From positions 63,780,255-63,844,254 of the forward strand of contig OZ024933.1 of the NCBI GenBank assembly GCA_964017235.1: 64,000 nucleotides of DNA. Direction: 5' to 3'. Origin of the DNA: Sabellastarte sp. h YS-2021. Taxonomy: Eukaryota > Annelida > Polychaeta > Sabellida > Sabellidae. Of the stretch, positions 42,178-53,439 are shown one piece after another (within the stretch, counting starts at the first letter, position 1; each line of letters opens with the position of its first letter). A model generated the notes under the pieces. The model was not told the DNA's origin and did not search any database. It saw only the letters and a list, made by a program, of their open reading frames with translations. A program made the translations under genes and the position numbers.

Positions 42178-42241
42178 GACGCCGGACATCGGACGCCGGA
42201 CGCCGGACGCCGGACATCGGACATCGGACATCGGACGGCGA
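42178..42241 (+). repeat. CCGGACG/CCGGACATCGGAC minisatellite
   Basis: Short units CGCCGGA and CATCGGA repeated about eight to ten times, just inside the hairpin end of H1. A reduced form (GACGCCGGACGGCGG) is at 45759-45773. Confidence 0.9.
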
Positions 42242-42260
42242 AAAAAGCAAAAATAATATA

Positions 42261-42281
42261 TCCACCCCCCAGGGGGGTGGA
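42261..42281 (+). other. H1 terminal hairpin
   Basis: TCCACCCCCC, a single A, then GGGGGGTGGA: a perfect 10 bp stem five bases from the element end at 42286. Confidence 0.9.
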
Positions 42282-42286
42282 CATAA

Positions 42287-42660
42287 TTCTCTAAATGCAA
42301 TAGTTTTCAAGTTATAAGCGATTTACTCAACAGTGATAACCTAAAAGTAGCTATTACTCAGCTATGCCATGAGCTACAGGTCTGAAATTTCACTATGTTA
42401 TAGCTGGCCCAAAAGTAGCTGAATAACATATTTATACGAAATTCTCTAAATGCAATAGTTTTTAAGTTACAAGTGATTTTACTCATAATGGAAGTTACTG
42501 AAAAGCCCAAAAGTAGCTATTACTCACTTAGCTATGGAGACAGACACCCAACTTACTCACCATATTGTAGCTATGAAAAAAGTAGCTGAAAAACATATTT
42601 TAACAAAATGCTGTAAATGCAACACTTTTGAAGTTATAAGTGATTTAGTGCATGATTTCA
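42287..42660 (+). repeat. 155 bp tandem array, right part
   Basis: Resumes the unit cut at 34075 (TTCTCTAAATGCAATAGTTTT) and continues for about two more units (TTACTC near 42323 and 42479). Confidence 0.9.
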
Positions 42661-42960
42661 TGAATTCTAATGCATTAAAAATTATTAAAAAAATTTATTA
42701 AAAAAAAAGTAAGACAGATCACTGTGTATTCCCAATTAAAAATAAGAAAAACTCTCTCCTGACTTTAATTTTTATACATATTACACCAAATTTGGAAGAA
42801 TCCGCCTGTACCCCATGAAATACCTGCCCACCAAATTTGAGAGAGATTGATGTCATAGTTTTTGAGCTATAAGGGAAAAACGGTGCACAGACAGACAGAC
42901 AGAAACAAACTGATTACAATAACCCTCTCCTATCGTCGAGCGTCAATTACTATCGTAAAG
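42661..42960 (+). other. end region of the outer array-bearing element
   Basis: Contains CCAAATTTG strings, then an ACAG microsatellite (42890-42903) followed by AACAAACTGATTACAATAAC. This follows the layout of the other element ends, but no hairpin is visible, so the end may be decayed. Confidence 0.4.
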
Positions 42961-43871
42961 TTATTTCTGAAATTATTTCAGAATATATAAGTTTGAACAC
43001 TGTTATTTATTGGCTTATTACTTTTTACTCTTGCAATATGGTCTACTTGTATTTTAGGTTATAAATTAGCTTCAAAAACCAATCCACTAAACTAGGGTTC
43101 CCACACACTTTTGATAACTGGATTCAAGGTCTTTTCAAGATTTTCAAGGTCAACAACAACAATTCTCAAGGATATATTTTAAGGCACGGCCTCCTTTACC
43201 TCCCCTTCTAGTCATCCGTTCCTCCCACAAAATCTTTGTCACATGATTTTAACATTTTATAAACACATCTAATTATATTTTAACATAAACTTTGTTCAGA
43301 TTAGACCGTCTGAGTCTGCCATAGCCGTAAAACTCGACAATGCAGATGCAGAAGTTGGGCAATAACAAATTCAAGGACTTTTCAAGGATTCAAGGGTCAA
43401 ATGAAGAGAGGCGTATTCAGTCAAAAAGTAGTCAAAACATGTGTCAAACCCAGAGGGGACTGCTGGTGATCAGATGTCAAACTTGCTTACCGATAGGCCA
43501 CTATGGACCTCTTAATTCTGTAGGGATAATTTTGGTTTGGTCAAATTAAATACATTAAATATTAGAACTACTTTTTATGGATACATTTATTCCCACCAGT
43601 TATAATTGACCATCTTTACAGACTTGCAATCGCACCTTTTATTACTTCATGCTGATTTTTTTTTCAAAACCTCGAGGTTTTTTTTACAAAGCAGTTTCCC
43701 ATTCTCTCTAAAATATACGGGGCTTTCCTTCCACAAGGCATTTTTCCACCAAGATTTGCTTCCTAGATTTAGTTAAATCATTCTATCGAATCCTACTGTA
43801 AAACAGTCACTAACAGCATCCAGAACTGATACTGCTTGCCAGGCAATTATGGTCAGTACACCAATTATGGC
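42961..43871. other. unassigned sequence
   Basis: No gene recognised. Two spots (43100-43170 and 43375-43400) share TTCAAGG-rich text, and TAGGGTTCCCACACA at 43094 resembles a hAT end, but I found no partner end. Confidence 0.35.
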
Positions 43872-43960
43872 TAGGGGTGTGATGAGTACAAATAACTCGG
43901 GTCGATTACTTGCGGACAAAAAATCGCTCGGCGAGTGTCGACTGCTCGGTCGCACCCCTA
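43872..43960. mobile_element. hAT-type MITE, 89 bp deletion derivative
   Basis: Ends TAGGGGTGTGA and TCGCACCCCTA, flanked by ATTATGGC and ATAATGGC (8 bp, one mismatch). In reverse complement it matches both ends of the 392 bp MITE at 53502-53893 (GCGACCGAGCAGTCGA; TCGACCCGA.TTATTTGTACT), so it is an internally deleted member of that family. Confidence 0.88.
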
Positions 43961-44683
43961 ATAATGGCCACCCCGCGTTTTCTAAGTTTATTTAAATTAT
44001 TTATATATCTAAAACTCTGAAGTTTAATGTCTTGTCAAAATTCATTTCTAATTTTCTATTGTTAGGTATATTGATATATTGATCTACCGGGTCGGGCTAT
44101 TTACCGCAATGAGATTTCAAATCATCTTTCAGTATGAATTTACTTCCCCAAATCACTCCTCGTTAAATATTATTCACTTCTTCTTTGAATACAAGTACCA
44201 GTACAGTATATTCAATCAGTGGTTGCAAATATTTGCTGATTGGTATCATTGCTCTCTCGTTTTTATTCCCAATGTCAATAGTATACTTAAGTATTTTCCC
44301 AGTATATACAAAGCACACAGTATTGGTAAAAAGATGTGGAGTTATATTTTATCATTATGTTTCATGATGAATTGAGAATGTGAACGGTAAACCGGTATAC
44401 CGCATTTTGTTTCGTTTAGGTACAAATAACGAAATCCACAAAGAATATTTAAGCACCAGTTATGAGGACGTCATCATATTAGGCTCTCTACTGGTTAATA
44501 CTTCATCAAAACAATAAAGAACACATACATTTAAGGAAACACCTTACAGTTTTACTTTATATTCATGGTAAATGATGTTTATGAACTTTAAACTATCTCC
44601 GACACGTATTTCCTCTTGACAATGAACGTTCGCGTCAAATTTTTCACAATATCTGTGCAATATCAAGCCATATTGAACAGTTA
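43961..44683. other. unassigned AT-rich sequence
   Basis: No gene or repeat boundary recognised. Open frames near 44079-44375 have no recognisable domain. Confidence 0.35.
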
Positions 44684-45151
44684 CCGTAAATGACCTATTT
44701 AGCGCACAGTGCGCTAAGGAAAGTCTATTTTTATTGAATTTTTGGTGAGAAAAAATTTTCCTTTTAGCGCACCCATTATGAAACACTTTCCGGGATGAAG
44801 TATAAGTCAATCCGGTAAGAATAACGGTGTTTCGACATTTAGAATCTACCGAAAGAACCCACTTCCTGTAAATATGGCGGTAGATGAAAACAAACTCGAA
44901 ATCCATGGCAAAAATGTCAATTTATTAAGTAAAAATACGTAAATTATATAAAAAATATGTGGATATTAAAGAAAATTGAGAAAGGTGAGATTTAAGCTGA
45001 ATAATCGGTCATTATTACCCATTTGTAACCAACCGCGATTGTACACTGTCACTGTCCAATCGTCCACCCACTAGAAGTTGTCCAGTATATTGCTTTGAAA
45101 AGAGATAGGGTGCGGTTACAAGGGCGGATGCGCTAAATAGGTCATTTACGG
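44684..45151. mobile_element. TA-target MITE, 468 bp
   Basis: About 22 bp perfect inverted ends, CCGTAAATGACCTATTTAGC on the left with its reverse complement on the right, flanked by TA on both sides (44682-44683 and 45152-45153). The TA duplication and end type suggest a Tc1/mariner-like source, but the family is not identified. A minus-strand open frame inside is not recognisable as a protein. Confidence 0.88.
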
Positions 45152-45153
45152 TA

Positions 45154-45589
45154 TATGGATAGAGGCAATTTCAAAACCCCCGTTGTGATTTATTAGTATT
45201 TCTAAGTAGGGGCGTCACGACTAACCGAATAATCGACAACGGTTAGAATAGTGATATTTTCCGGTTTCATATTTTAAAGTAAGAATAATTGCTTAATGTA
45301 GTAAAAGATGGCAGAAGGTCTGAATCCATAAAATATATCCATATTGTCACATAAAATAAGTTAAAATCCGAAAACAGCCACGTTTTCTGTACTGTTTATG
45401 CATTCATGTAAAGCCGGAACTACCATATATATCTTATATCGCCCACTTCCTGTCTGAAATAAACGAAGCAAAAGTCGCAGGAAAACAGCAAATTTATTCA
45501 TTTTTACATATATTTTCATTTTATTTCACATATTGAAATTGCACCAGCGAGTGACAGCACTATTAATAGCATTCCTTAAAATGTCTGGA
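45154..45589. other. unassigned sequence
   Basis: TAGGGGCGTCACGACTAACC near 45211 looks like a hAT end, but no matching end was found within 500 bp. Confidence 0.3.
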
Positions 45590-45816
45590 AACCAAAGAGA
45601 TACTCAAAAGTAGCAAAGTAGCTATTACTCAGTTAGCTATAGAGCTATCATCACCAAAAGCAATCCCATACAAGCTATTAACCCAATAAACCTGCATGCC
45701 AAATTTGGTAAAGATTGGATAAGAACTGTTGCCTAAAATGTCTGGAAACCAAGTGTGACGCCGGACGGCGGAAAAGGCAAAAACAATATGTCCACCCCCC
45801 AGTGGGTGGACATAAT
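45590..45816 (+). mobile_element. truncated second copy of the H1 hairpin end
   Basis: Matches the right end of H1: GTAGCTATTACTCAG, AAAAGCAATCCCATACAAGC, CCAAATTTGG, a reduced GACGCCGGACGG block, AAGGCAAAAACAATATG, then a hairpin ATGTCCACCC/GGGTGGACAT (45789-45813) and ATAA. Its other end was not found and no satellite array is attached. Confidence 0.75.
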
Positions 45817-46164
45817 TACAGTAATTTCAGATATAGGACATATTTAATTAATAGAAATTTGCATATATTTCAAAACTACAGAACAGAATTAAATATTTTT
45901 AGTTTTAAAACATATTTTGAAGCCAAAAATATTATGAGAATAGTCGGCAGACAAAAATATTTACTGGAGTTTTCGTGTTACATGCCAGTTAGTCAATTTG
46001 CAGGTGCTCTAGATTGTATCTTTGATCCAAAAATATTGCTCATTAAAATGGACTTTATGTACATTAATATACTATCCGAATGGCATGGAGTCATATGTGA
46101 CAACAGTAAAACTACAATTTTCTTATTTAAAAGTTAAAGCATCCATTTATCACATGAAAATGAA
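45817..46164. other. unassigned sequence
   Basis: A plus-strand open frame (to 46137) has no recognisable domain. It begins inside the element end to the left, so I do not call a gene. Confidence 0.35.
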
Positions 46165-46166
46165 TA

Positions 46167-46561
46167 GGCGTATTTCACAACCGTAATCCGTCGAATCTAG
46201 ATTCCTGAGATCAACAGATTCACTTGTGTTGTGACTTGAATCTGGATTATGAATCCGTTGATCTACCTCTTGAGGTAGATCAACAGATTCAGATTCATTG
46301 GATTACCCAAAATTCTTTGTAAAATAATGGTGGCAACATGTGGCTGGAAATTTTAAAGTTTGGGAAATTTTTATTATACTGTAATATGATAATATTATAT
46401 TACTGCATATTAATAATATTAATATATGATATTTATGTTGGTTTATGTTATGTTTTCATTTTGGATTCAGATCTGCAGAAAATTGTATTTCACAAATCTA
46501 GCTAATCCAAAGAATCCAAATCTGAATCTAGATTTGACGGATTATGGTTGTGAAATACGCC
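46167..46561. mobile_element. TA-target MITE, 395 bp, long inverted ends and a central palindrome
   Basis: Inverted ends of about 38 bp with two mismatches (GGCGTATTTCACAACCGTAA on the left), flanked by TA (46165-46166 and 46562-46563). Inside is a perfect 28 bp palindrome at 46257-46284, with a 13-base stem starting GTTGATCTACCTC and a two-base loop. Non-coding. Confidence 0.88.
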
Positions 46562-46563
46562 TA

Positions 46564-47986
46564 ATGTGTCAAGCTGCAATTCACTGTAAAATCATTTTCC
46601 AAGATATTTTTAATAAAATAATAATAATAGAAATATTAATGTGAGCAAAATTTCAGAATACTACTGTACACTACTGTTCAAACCCATGGAAAAGGGATGC
46701 ACGAATTTCCACGAAAACACCATTGACACGAAAATAACACAGATGACCATACATTTCGAAACATAAAAGACTGGTGTATGGAAAATTGGGTTGTCCATAA
46801 TTTTGTATGTGACCATAATTGCTTGGCAAGCAGTGTAATGATCTCATGTTCGGTATCAAGTGGTACTACACCAGTGATGCGAACTCGACACTTAATATTG
46901 AAAAAAAGGGATTGTCATGGCATGTTTGACTCTATTATCTCAGGGATGATTAATCGAAAAAAGGGATTGTCATGACATGTTTATAACAAATGTATATTTA
47001 CTGATACATGGGTGTTGCAATTGTAGTATCAAGTTTTTATCATTTTTGTGTACCCGAGTTTGCAACTGTGTATTCTTGGAACACTCCACTGACACCTTAA
47101 CGAAGAAATTAAGAACCGTTGCAATTATAAAATTCATAAACATACCTTTTATCACAAAGCAACTTTAAGCCAAAAATACTTGTCCGTTCCTTGGAAAATT
47201 GAAGACGGTGGTCTGACCGGCCGGCTCGTCTGTCAAAATATTTGCTCAAGTCGCGTTCTTTTACGAGAGTGAATTTGATTGGTGGCTTTATGGCGACTGA
47301 TTGGTCAAAAACAGTGCTTCTTAGTGAATGCCTTCAGTATCGTCCAGTACTGTAAACTCGCTTAAGATTAGCTGCTTCTTCTAATTTCATTGCTTCGGAA
47401 TTTTGATAATTATTTTCCGGTATTTCTATTTAACTCATTGCAATGAGTTATATTTTGAATAACTTGAAATCTCAAAATGTTTTTGAAAGGCAGTCAATAC
47501 AGAAGAAAGTTTACACAATACAAATATAAGACATTGTGAGTCCTTGCTTCAAAATATAGTTGCACATGCTTCTTGTGTGAAGTTGAATGGGTTAGTTTCA
47601 TCTGATTGTAGCAAGTTGCCATTGTCAGGCACTCATTATTGAAAATTGTTTAAGAGGTATTTGTCAAGGAAATCTCCCTATAGTTTATGCAGCCATGTCT
47701 ACAGAATCTTTTCAACAACAAAAGAAAGTATATAATAGTGGATGAACATGTCAAAATTTTTCTCTGACTTATAGCAAGCAACTTCTCAACTAAAAAGTGA
47801 GATGTCAGAATTTTACTGAATACTGCATATCAGGTTACAATGTAACAAACTGCAAAGACCACCAATTCAGTAGACCTAGTGTAAGGTCCTTCCTTAGTGC
47901 ACTATGATTCTCTGAGTGCGTTTCCCCACCAGAAGGAATTAAGGACCCTGTTCACTCACATGGAAGTACCTAGAGTCACATATGAA
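46564..47986. other. unassigned sequence
   Basis: No gene recognised. 47210-47345 is less AT-rich and has CGCGTTCTTTTACGAG and GATTGGTGGC, reminiscent of the repeat at 2990-3480, but the match is short. Confidence 0.35.
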
Positions 47987-48440
47987 CCCAGTATATAACC
48001 ATTTTGGGCTTTGCAAACATTTGAAATGGCTACGAAAATCAATTATAAAATAATGTTATAAAATGTTTTATGTATACAGTTTATTAAACGTTCAATGATA
48101 AATGTTAGAAAAACGTTACTAATGAACATAATAATATCTCATTAATAATGGGTGTCAAAGGTCAAATTCAATATTATTTTTATGTCTAAAATTGTAAGAT
48201 AGTGGCTTAGAAATTGTGCCTCCATTCAGTTCTTACTATAAGAGATTGCATGATGGGCAATTTTTAACAAAGTCCTCTAAAATCCCCTATTATGGCACAT
48301 CACCATCTTTGGTTGGACATGTTTGAAGGTGAAGGTTTAATTAGCATTCTGAAAATATGGGTTTAAAAAACGTTTTTTATAGAATGTTTTTAAAACGTTT
48401 GATAAACAATGTTGTTTAAACATTTAATGCGTACTGTTTA
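47987..48440. mobile_element. partial copy of the CCCARTA TIR element
   Basis: Starts CCCAGTATATAACCATTT and resembles 55308-55790 along its length (TTTATTAAACGTT.AATGATAA, AAAGTCCTCTAAAATCCCCTATTAT, GACATGTTTGAAGGTGAAGG). The far end is missing. Confidence 0.65.
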
Positions 48441-48478
48441 TCCCAAAATTACTAAATAAAATTATGTCTTCAATAAAA

Positions 48479-48505
48479 GTCTGGTACTGTTTTAAGTACC
48501 AGACT
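48479..48505. other. 10 bp stem hairpin
   Basis: GTCTGGTACT and AGTACCAGAC are perfect reverse complements separated by a short T/A loop. Role unknown. Confidence 0.6.
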
Positions 48506-49330
48506 GTTCTTGATGCAGTGTACAACACATTACTTCACCATTATAAAAAAAAATTTTAAAATATACACACATATACAAAACTGAAAATATGTCTTTTATC
48601 TAAAAAAAATGTTTTGTCCACTTGTCCATTGTTACCAGTTCACCAAGTGCAATATAATAGGGGCAGCGTTCGGTGTACACCCTTATATATTTTAATGAAT
48701 ATTTTGACCTACAATCTTATTATAACACACAATCTTCAAAATGTTGTGGCTGTTTCACTATTCAACCAGATCAGGTTGTCTTGGCACTGGTATCTATGTC
48801 TGCTGGGGACTCAATGGTAGGGGTCACTGATATTTTGGTAGGTTGTACCTATGGTGGTCCTGGACCCTCCTGTGGTTCTCCTGCAGTACATTGGTTACTT
48901 ACAGACATGGGCTTCAACTGAATACAATTTCTGCTGTAGGTTACAGTGGTAGTCTTAATAAGGTATAACTGCTCAGTTTTCTTGCCTTGAACAGTACCAA
49001 TTTGATTTCTGCCAGGAAAAAATACTTCCTGACCTCCTTTAGAGATGGTAATGCCTTTGCAGGATGACGGTGGTCAAAGATTGACTTCATCTTCCTTTTA
49101 ATGTGATCGAATCTGATCAAGCCTCATATCAGAATATTTTGTTCATGAATATTTTGTGGTGGTGGCATTTCCATGTATGGCAGAGACCTTTCTTGGTGAT
49201 GCAGATATCCCATTCCTCCCCCCACCTGACCAATGAATTCCAGTTCACAAATATATACACTCTTCCCTGTTTAGGGTTATTTCTTATTTCTTTAATTTGT
49301 CTAAGACAACCTCAAGTCTTTGACCGTGCT
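48506..49330. other. unassigned, possibly the 3' part of the Gypsy remnant
   Basis: It adjoins the Gypsy remnant to the right. No RNase H or integrase motif can be read on the minus strand, so that part of pol is deleted or unrecognisable. Confidence 0.3.
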
Positions 49331-51082
49331 CTACCTGATTGCATCCGTAACCACAATATCATCCATCAGGCAAACAACACTGTCTAGATCTTCAAATAAC
49401 TCCGGGTCAGAGGTTATTCCAAAAGGAAGTTTCTGATATGCAAAGCATTCAAAAGGGGTGATGAAAGTTGTTAAAAGTTGACTTCTTTTAGACAGTGGTA
49501 TTTGATGAAACCAACTAGTAGCATCAATTTTTGAAAACATTGTGGCACCTGTCATTTGACCTAACACATTTTCAACTGAGGGCAATATGTGCCTCTCACT
49601 CTACAAACCGTGGTATTGAGTTTCGTGAGATCCACACAAATCCTGACATCTCCACTTGTCTTTGGCACAACTACTATAGGAGCACACCAAGGAGTTGGTT
49701 CAGTGACTGGAGTTATGACTCCTGAAGATTGTAGCCTTTCTAAGTCTGCTTTCACCTTCTTGTGTAATGGCAATGAAATGCGACATGGAGAATGAACAGC
49801 ATATGGTGTAGCATCTTTACTGATTTTTATGTCATACTCTGTGTTTAATTTGCTCAAACCATCAAACAACTGAGGATATTTTTCCAACACATCCTGTTGA
49901 ATATGTCCAATTTGCATTGTATGTTCCTGTTTAAGTTTATGGGTCCAACTTTCTCACATGCTTCCCTTGACAAAAGCGACGCACTCTTTGGTAGAATGTA
50001 CACTGCAGTGTGAACTGTTTTGGGTCCATGTTTGATCTCCGCATTGAAATATCCACAGGTTTTAATTTCATTCAAATCTGGACCTCTTAACTTTGATAAT
50101 GACTTCCTAATAAGTTGATCTTGGAATTGACCATCAAAATCACTTTGTTGCTTTTTGTGACATGAGCTCCAGTGTCAAGGCAGAACGAAGTAGGAATGCC
50201 ATTCAACTTCACAGTGACATCCTGCAATGGAGTCAAGGAAGAAACTCCACCCATGTCTCTTGTAAGATATATCCAAGGAAATCAGTAGAGTCACTGAACT
50301 CTGGCACATAGCTTTGTGAAGGTGTATTGTCCCGTACATAATGTACTTTTTTGGTCCTTTTGCGGCAGACTGATTTATATAATGTCTGAAGGCATGTTGC
50401 TTCACATTGAGGACAAACCCTCTTGTCTGGGGCTCAAAAACATACCATTTACACTTGCTGTTTGGCATTTCAGGTTTTTATGTCTGATTTTATGCATTTC
50501 TGTGTTTCAGGTTTGATTTGCTCTATCAAATGTATTTTGCCCTGAAATCCCAAGACCAGATGTGTTGCGTACTGAAGTACTTGACCTCCACTATGACCTG
50601 CATTTATCACACGGAATACTGCATTTTCTGAAAGGATTTGACCTTGAGTAATTTGAACGAATCTACTTGACTGGTGGTGGCTTCCTAAGCAAGGCAAACA
50701 TCCACTGCTTTATTTAGGGTCAATTCCTCTCAAGTCTAAGCAATCGTTCCCTCAAACCTGAAGTATAATCCCCACAACAATTCTGTCCTTTATCATTTGA
50801 TCACCCATGTTGTTGAAATCACAAGTCTGTGACAGCTGACATAAGTCCGAATAAAATTGATGAAAATATTCACTTTTTTGCTGTGACTTATTATTGAACA
50901 AATATCTTTTATAAATGGTATTTTTACATGGAGTACAATATTTTTCAAATTTCTTCAAAATCTCATCTGGATTTTCTTTTTATCCTCACCTGGTCTGTCC
51001 TGTTGAGCTAGTGCCCATGTGAAACTATCATAGATCTTGACAGCTTCTGGCCCAATAATATGCAATAAAACATTTACCTTTA
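49331..51082 (-). pseudogene. Gypsy gag-pol remnant, right part split off by H2
   Basis: Minus-strand Ty3/Gypsy remnant in several frames. 50752-51082 is gag (YFHQFYSDLCQLSQTCDF). Near 50170-50220 lies the protease-type FCLDTGAHV stretch. 49561-49917 is the start of RT (LSKLNTEYDIKI, VRICVDLTKLNTTV). 49331-49585 continues RT (GATMFSKIDATSWFHQIPL, then LMDDIVVTDA, a YxDD-like box with Leu for Tyr). RNase H and integrase are not seen. The gag frame continues on the far side of the Helitron-like insertion, at 59212-59300. Confidence 0.85.
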
Positions 51083-51087
51083 TTAAG

Positions 51088-51105
51088 CATCCCGCAAGGG
51101 ACGCT
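51088..51105. other. H2 terminal hairpin
   Basis: GCATCCC GCAA GGGACGC: a 7 bp stem with one G-T type mismatch, a few bases inside the element end at 51083. It corresponds in position to the GC hairpin of H1. Confidence 0.75.
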
Positions 51106-51127
51106 TGTTTGTGTATGGGAGAGCTTC

Positions 51128-51168
51128 AGGCTCCGCCGGCTCTGCCGGCTCCGCCGGCTCCGCATTTT
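51128..51168. repeat. GGCTCCGCC minisatellite
   Basis: GGCTCCGCC/GGCTCTGCC units repeated about five times next to the H2 hairpin. It takes the place of the CCGGACG minisatellite of H1. Confidence 0.85.
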
Positions 51169-51474
51169 GTTTTCCTTATAACTCTGTAACCGTTAGGCGG
51201 ATTCTTTTCAAATTTGGCAGGTTTAGGCAGTAGCCTTGGGGAATTTTTTTGAATATGCTGCAGTGACATTTCAACCAATCAGAGAGGTCACATGACCAAA
51301 AATGTCTTTTTTCGATGGGGAAGCTTGTCCGGATGATAACTTGAAAGGAATTTTATCAATTCACCTGAAACTTGGCAAATACATTCATTCTATTAAAATC
51401 TGGAAATCATTAGATTTTGGCATTGATTGGTCAAGAAATGGCCGAGTAATTAATGAATAATTAATCATTACGAA

Positions 51475-51906
51475 TTTTCCAAATAAGGAAAACACAAAAA
51501 TGCTTATATCTCGAAAACCGTGCTAGATAGAGCGATTTCGACGAAATTTTTGACCCGCAGGGTATGTCTCCGTAGTAGTTTTCCCAATTTTCAAAAAATA
51601 TTTGTCTCGCCCAAAATGGCGGCCATTTTGAATTTTCGAATTTTTCACAAAAATTGCAAAACATAAAAATGCTTATATCTCGAAAACCGTGCTAGATAGA
51701 GCGATTTCGACGAAATTTTTGACCCACAGGGTATATCTGTAGAGTAGCCATGCCAATTTTCAAAAAAATTTTGTCTCGCTAAAAATGGCGGCCATTTTGA
51801 ATTTTCGAATTTTTCGCAAAAATTGCAAAACATAAAAATGCTTATATCTCAAAAACCGTGCTAGATAGAGCGATTTCGACGAAATTTTTGACCCGCAGGG
51901 TATCTC
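51475..51906 (-). repeat. 169 bp satellite units, inverted, left block
   Basis: About 2.5 units spaced exactly 169 bp (TGCTTATATCTCGAAAACCG at 51501, 51670 and 51839). They are the reverse complement of a diverged variant of the H1 satellite (AAAATGGCGGCCATTTTGAA, GAGCGATTTCGACGAAA, CCACAGGGTAT). The block is cut at 51906 by the TIR element. Confidence 0.9.
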
Positions 51907-52764
51907 CCCAGCAGACACACAATGTTTCGTCTGACGTTGTTTTACGGTTGTAAATACGTTGCCGACGTCGTCAACTATGAAACAACCTTATCACAACTGT
52001 TGGGGATCAGAATAGCATGTGTCACATGGTGATGTTTACTTCCTGTGGCCATTTTGGATAGAAATCAGTTAAGGTTAGTTTGAATATGTATCTTAAAATA
52101 TCACTCTGTATGTTCTCAATCGGTGTATATTAGTATAGTTTTCTATGTATCAGACATATATAGCATATTTTAGTGTAATTTATTGGTGCACATGTTTGAT
52201 TATTCTTCTAAAACTTGGACTGATGTTTCCCAGCTATTATTTTGTACCAATCTGGTGCAGTGGAACAGAATGAAATTTCAATGTTCACCTTGTACATAAT
52301 TTTATATGAGTGTTTTTATGGTCTATGATGACTGTAAATGACTATTTCACATTCAATGTTTAAATTTTGTCTATTTTGTTCAAAGAAAAGATCATTTTGA
52401 AATATTTACGTTCATGCAACGCAAAAATTACGTTGATCCAATGTTCATATTATAACATTGCTACAACGTTGTTGTTTTAACATTGGAACAACATTGCTGT
52501 ACTGCCCAATCTTTATAAGTTAAAATCTGCAAGCATTTTTAATATGTATTATTACAATTATAGTACCATCCAGTCAGTCAATGCAGCAATATTTATTTTT
52601 AGCTTTGATTAGTTTCTGGTGTATAAAATTTATGAAGTAGACATTTAGGACAGCTTATTAATGTACACTAATACAACCCAGTACTAACGTTGATCCAACG
52701 TTGATATTTTAACGTTGTTACAATGTTGTTGTTTTGACGTTGGAACAACATTGCAGTACTGACG

Positions 52765-53439
52765 GTAGCTAAACCTTTATTTTTGCATGGTCACATAAGT
52801 CACTCATTCTATCCCCAGTGATCAGGATACTATTGTTGATGTCAAAATTTGTGATTTTATATCTGATCATGCATTAGTCAAATGGGATGGTTTTCACTGC
52901 TGATCCCAGTTCTTAGAAACCATCTGATCATTACTTTAACAATGTATGCATCATCAATAATAACTTGCATGATTTCTAACGTCTGTGTACCATTAAGTTC
53001 AGGTTAATAATTTAACAATTAAAACTGAACTTCAGATATGAGCCAAAATTTTAACTGGTCCTGTGCAGCGTGGACTGAGGGTGGCACTGAGGATGACAGA
53101 ACTGTACCATCGATGTGGGAAAACACAGAAGAAAAGAGACTATGTCGGCCACCATTTTACAAAATTCCTCAGAAAACCCTGCAGAGTAGAAGACAGCCAG
53201 ATAGCAACTGGAGATAGTTTCCAATAGTTAAAGTAAAGTTTATTTTAGGTAAGATCTGTTGAGTATTTTTGTAACAGTATGAATTATTAAATATTGTGAC
53301 CACTTACCATAACCTGAGGTTTCCTGGATGGTAATAAAAGTAATAACATGCAATAAATAGGGCCCTATAACTGGCCTAAGCTATTTTTATGAATATGGCC
53401 CCATGATTCAGGTCCTTGTAAATCTGTTCAGTAAGCTGA
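52765..53439. other. T1 interior, unassigned
   Basis: Mostly AT-rich. At 53070-53222 a plus-strand frame is open for about 50 codons (WTEGGTEDDRTVPSMWENTE), preceded by TTTAACTGGTCCTGTGCAG, which looks like a splice acceptor. It may be a remnant exon of the T1 transposase or of a captured gene. No domain is recognised. Confidence 0.35.

Larger units (their letters stand above)
34076..42286 (+). mobile_element. Helitron-like element H1 carrying a 169 bp satellite array
   Basis: An 8211 bp insertion in a 155 bp unit. The left flank ends ATACGAAA and the right flank resumes TTCTCTAAATGC; uninterrupted units such as the one near 33750 read straight across. The insert begins CTAGAAATAGG and ends in a GC hairpin then CATAA, sits between A and T, and has no target duplication (at most 1-2 ambiguous bases). 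On the minus strand it would read A, then an element ending in CTAG, then T, which is the Helitron rule. It has no coding capacity, so it is non-autonomous. Parts: left unique region (34076-34275), satellite (34276-41840), right unique region, CCGGACG minisatellite, hairpin. Confidence 0.78.

Noticed and set aside
44549..44906. Minus-strand 120-codon frame
   Set aside because: It overlaps the left inverted end of the TA-target MITE and extends into its flank. No domain is recognised.
45208..45589. Possible further hAT element starting TAGGGGCGTCACGAC
   Set aside because: No matching end or 8 bp duplication was found nearby, so it is not called.
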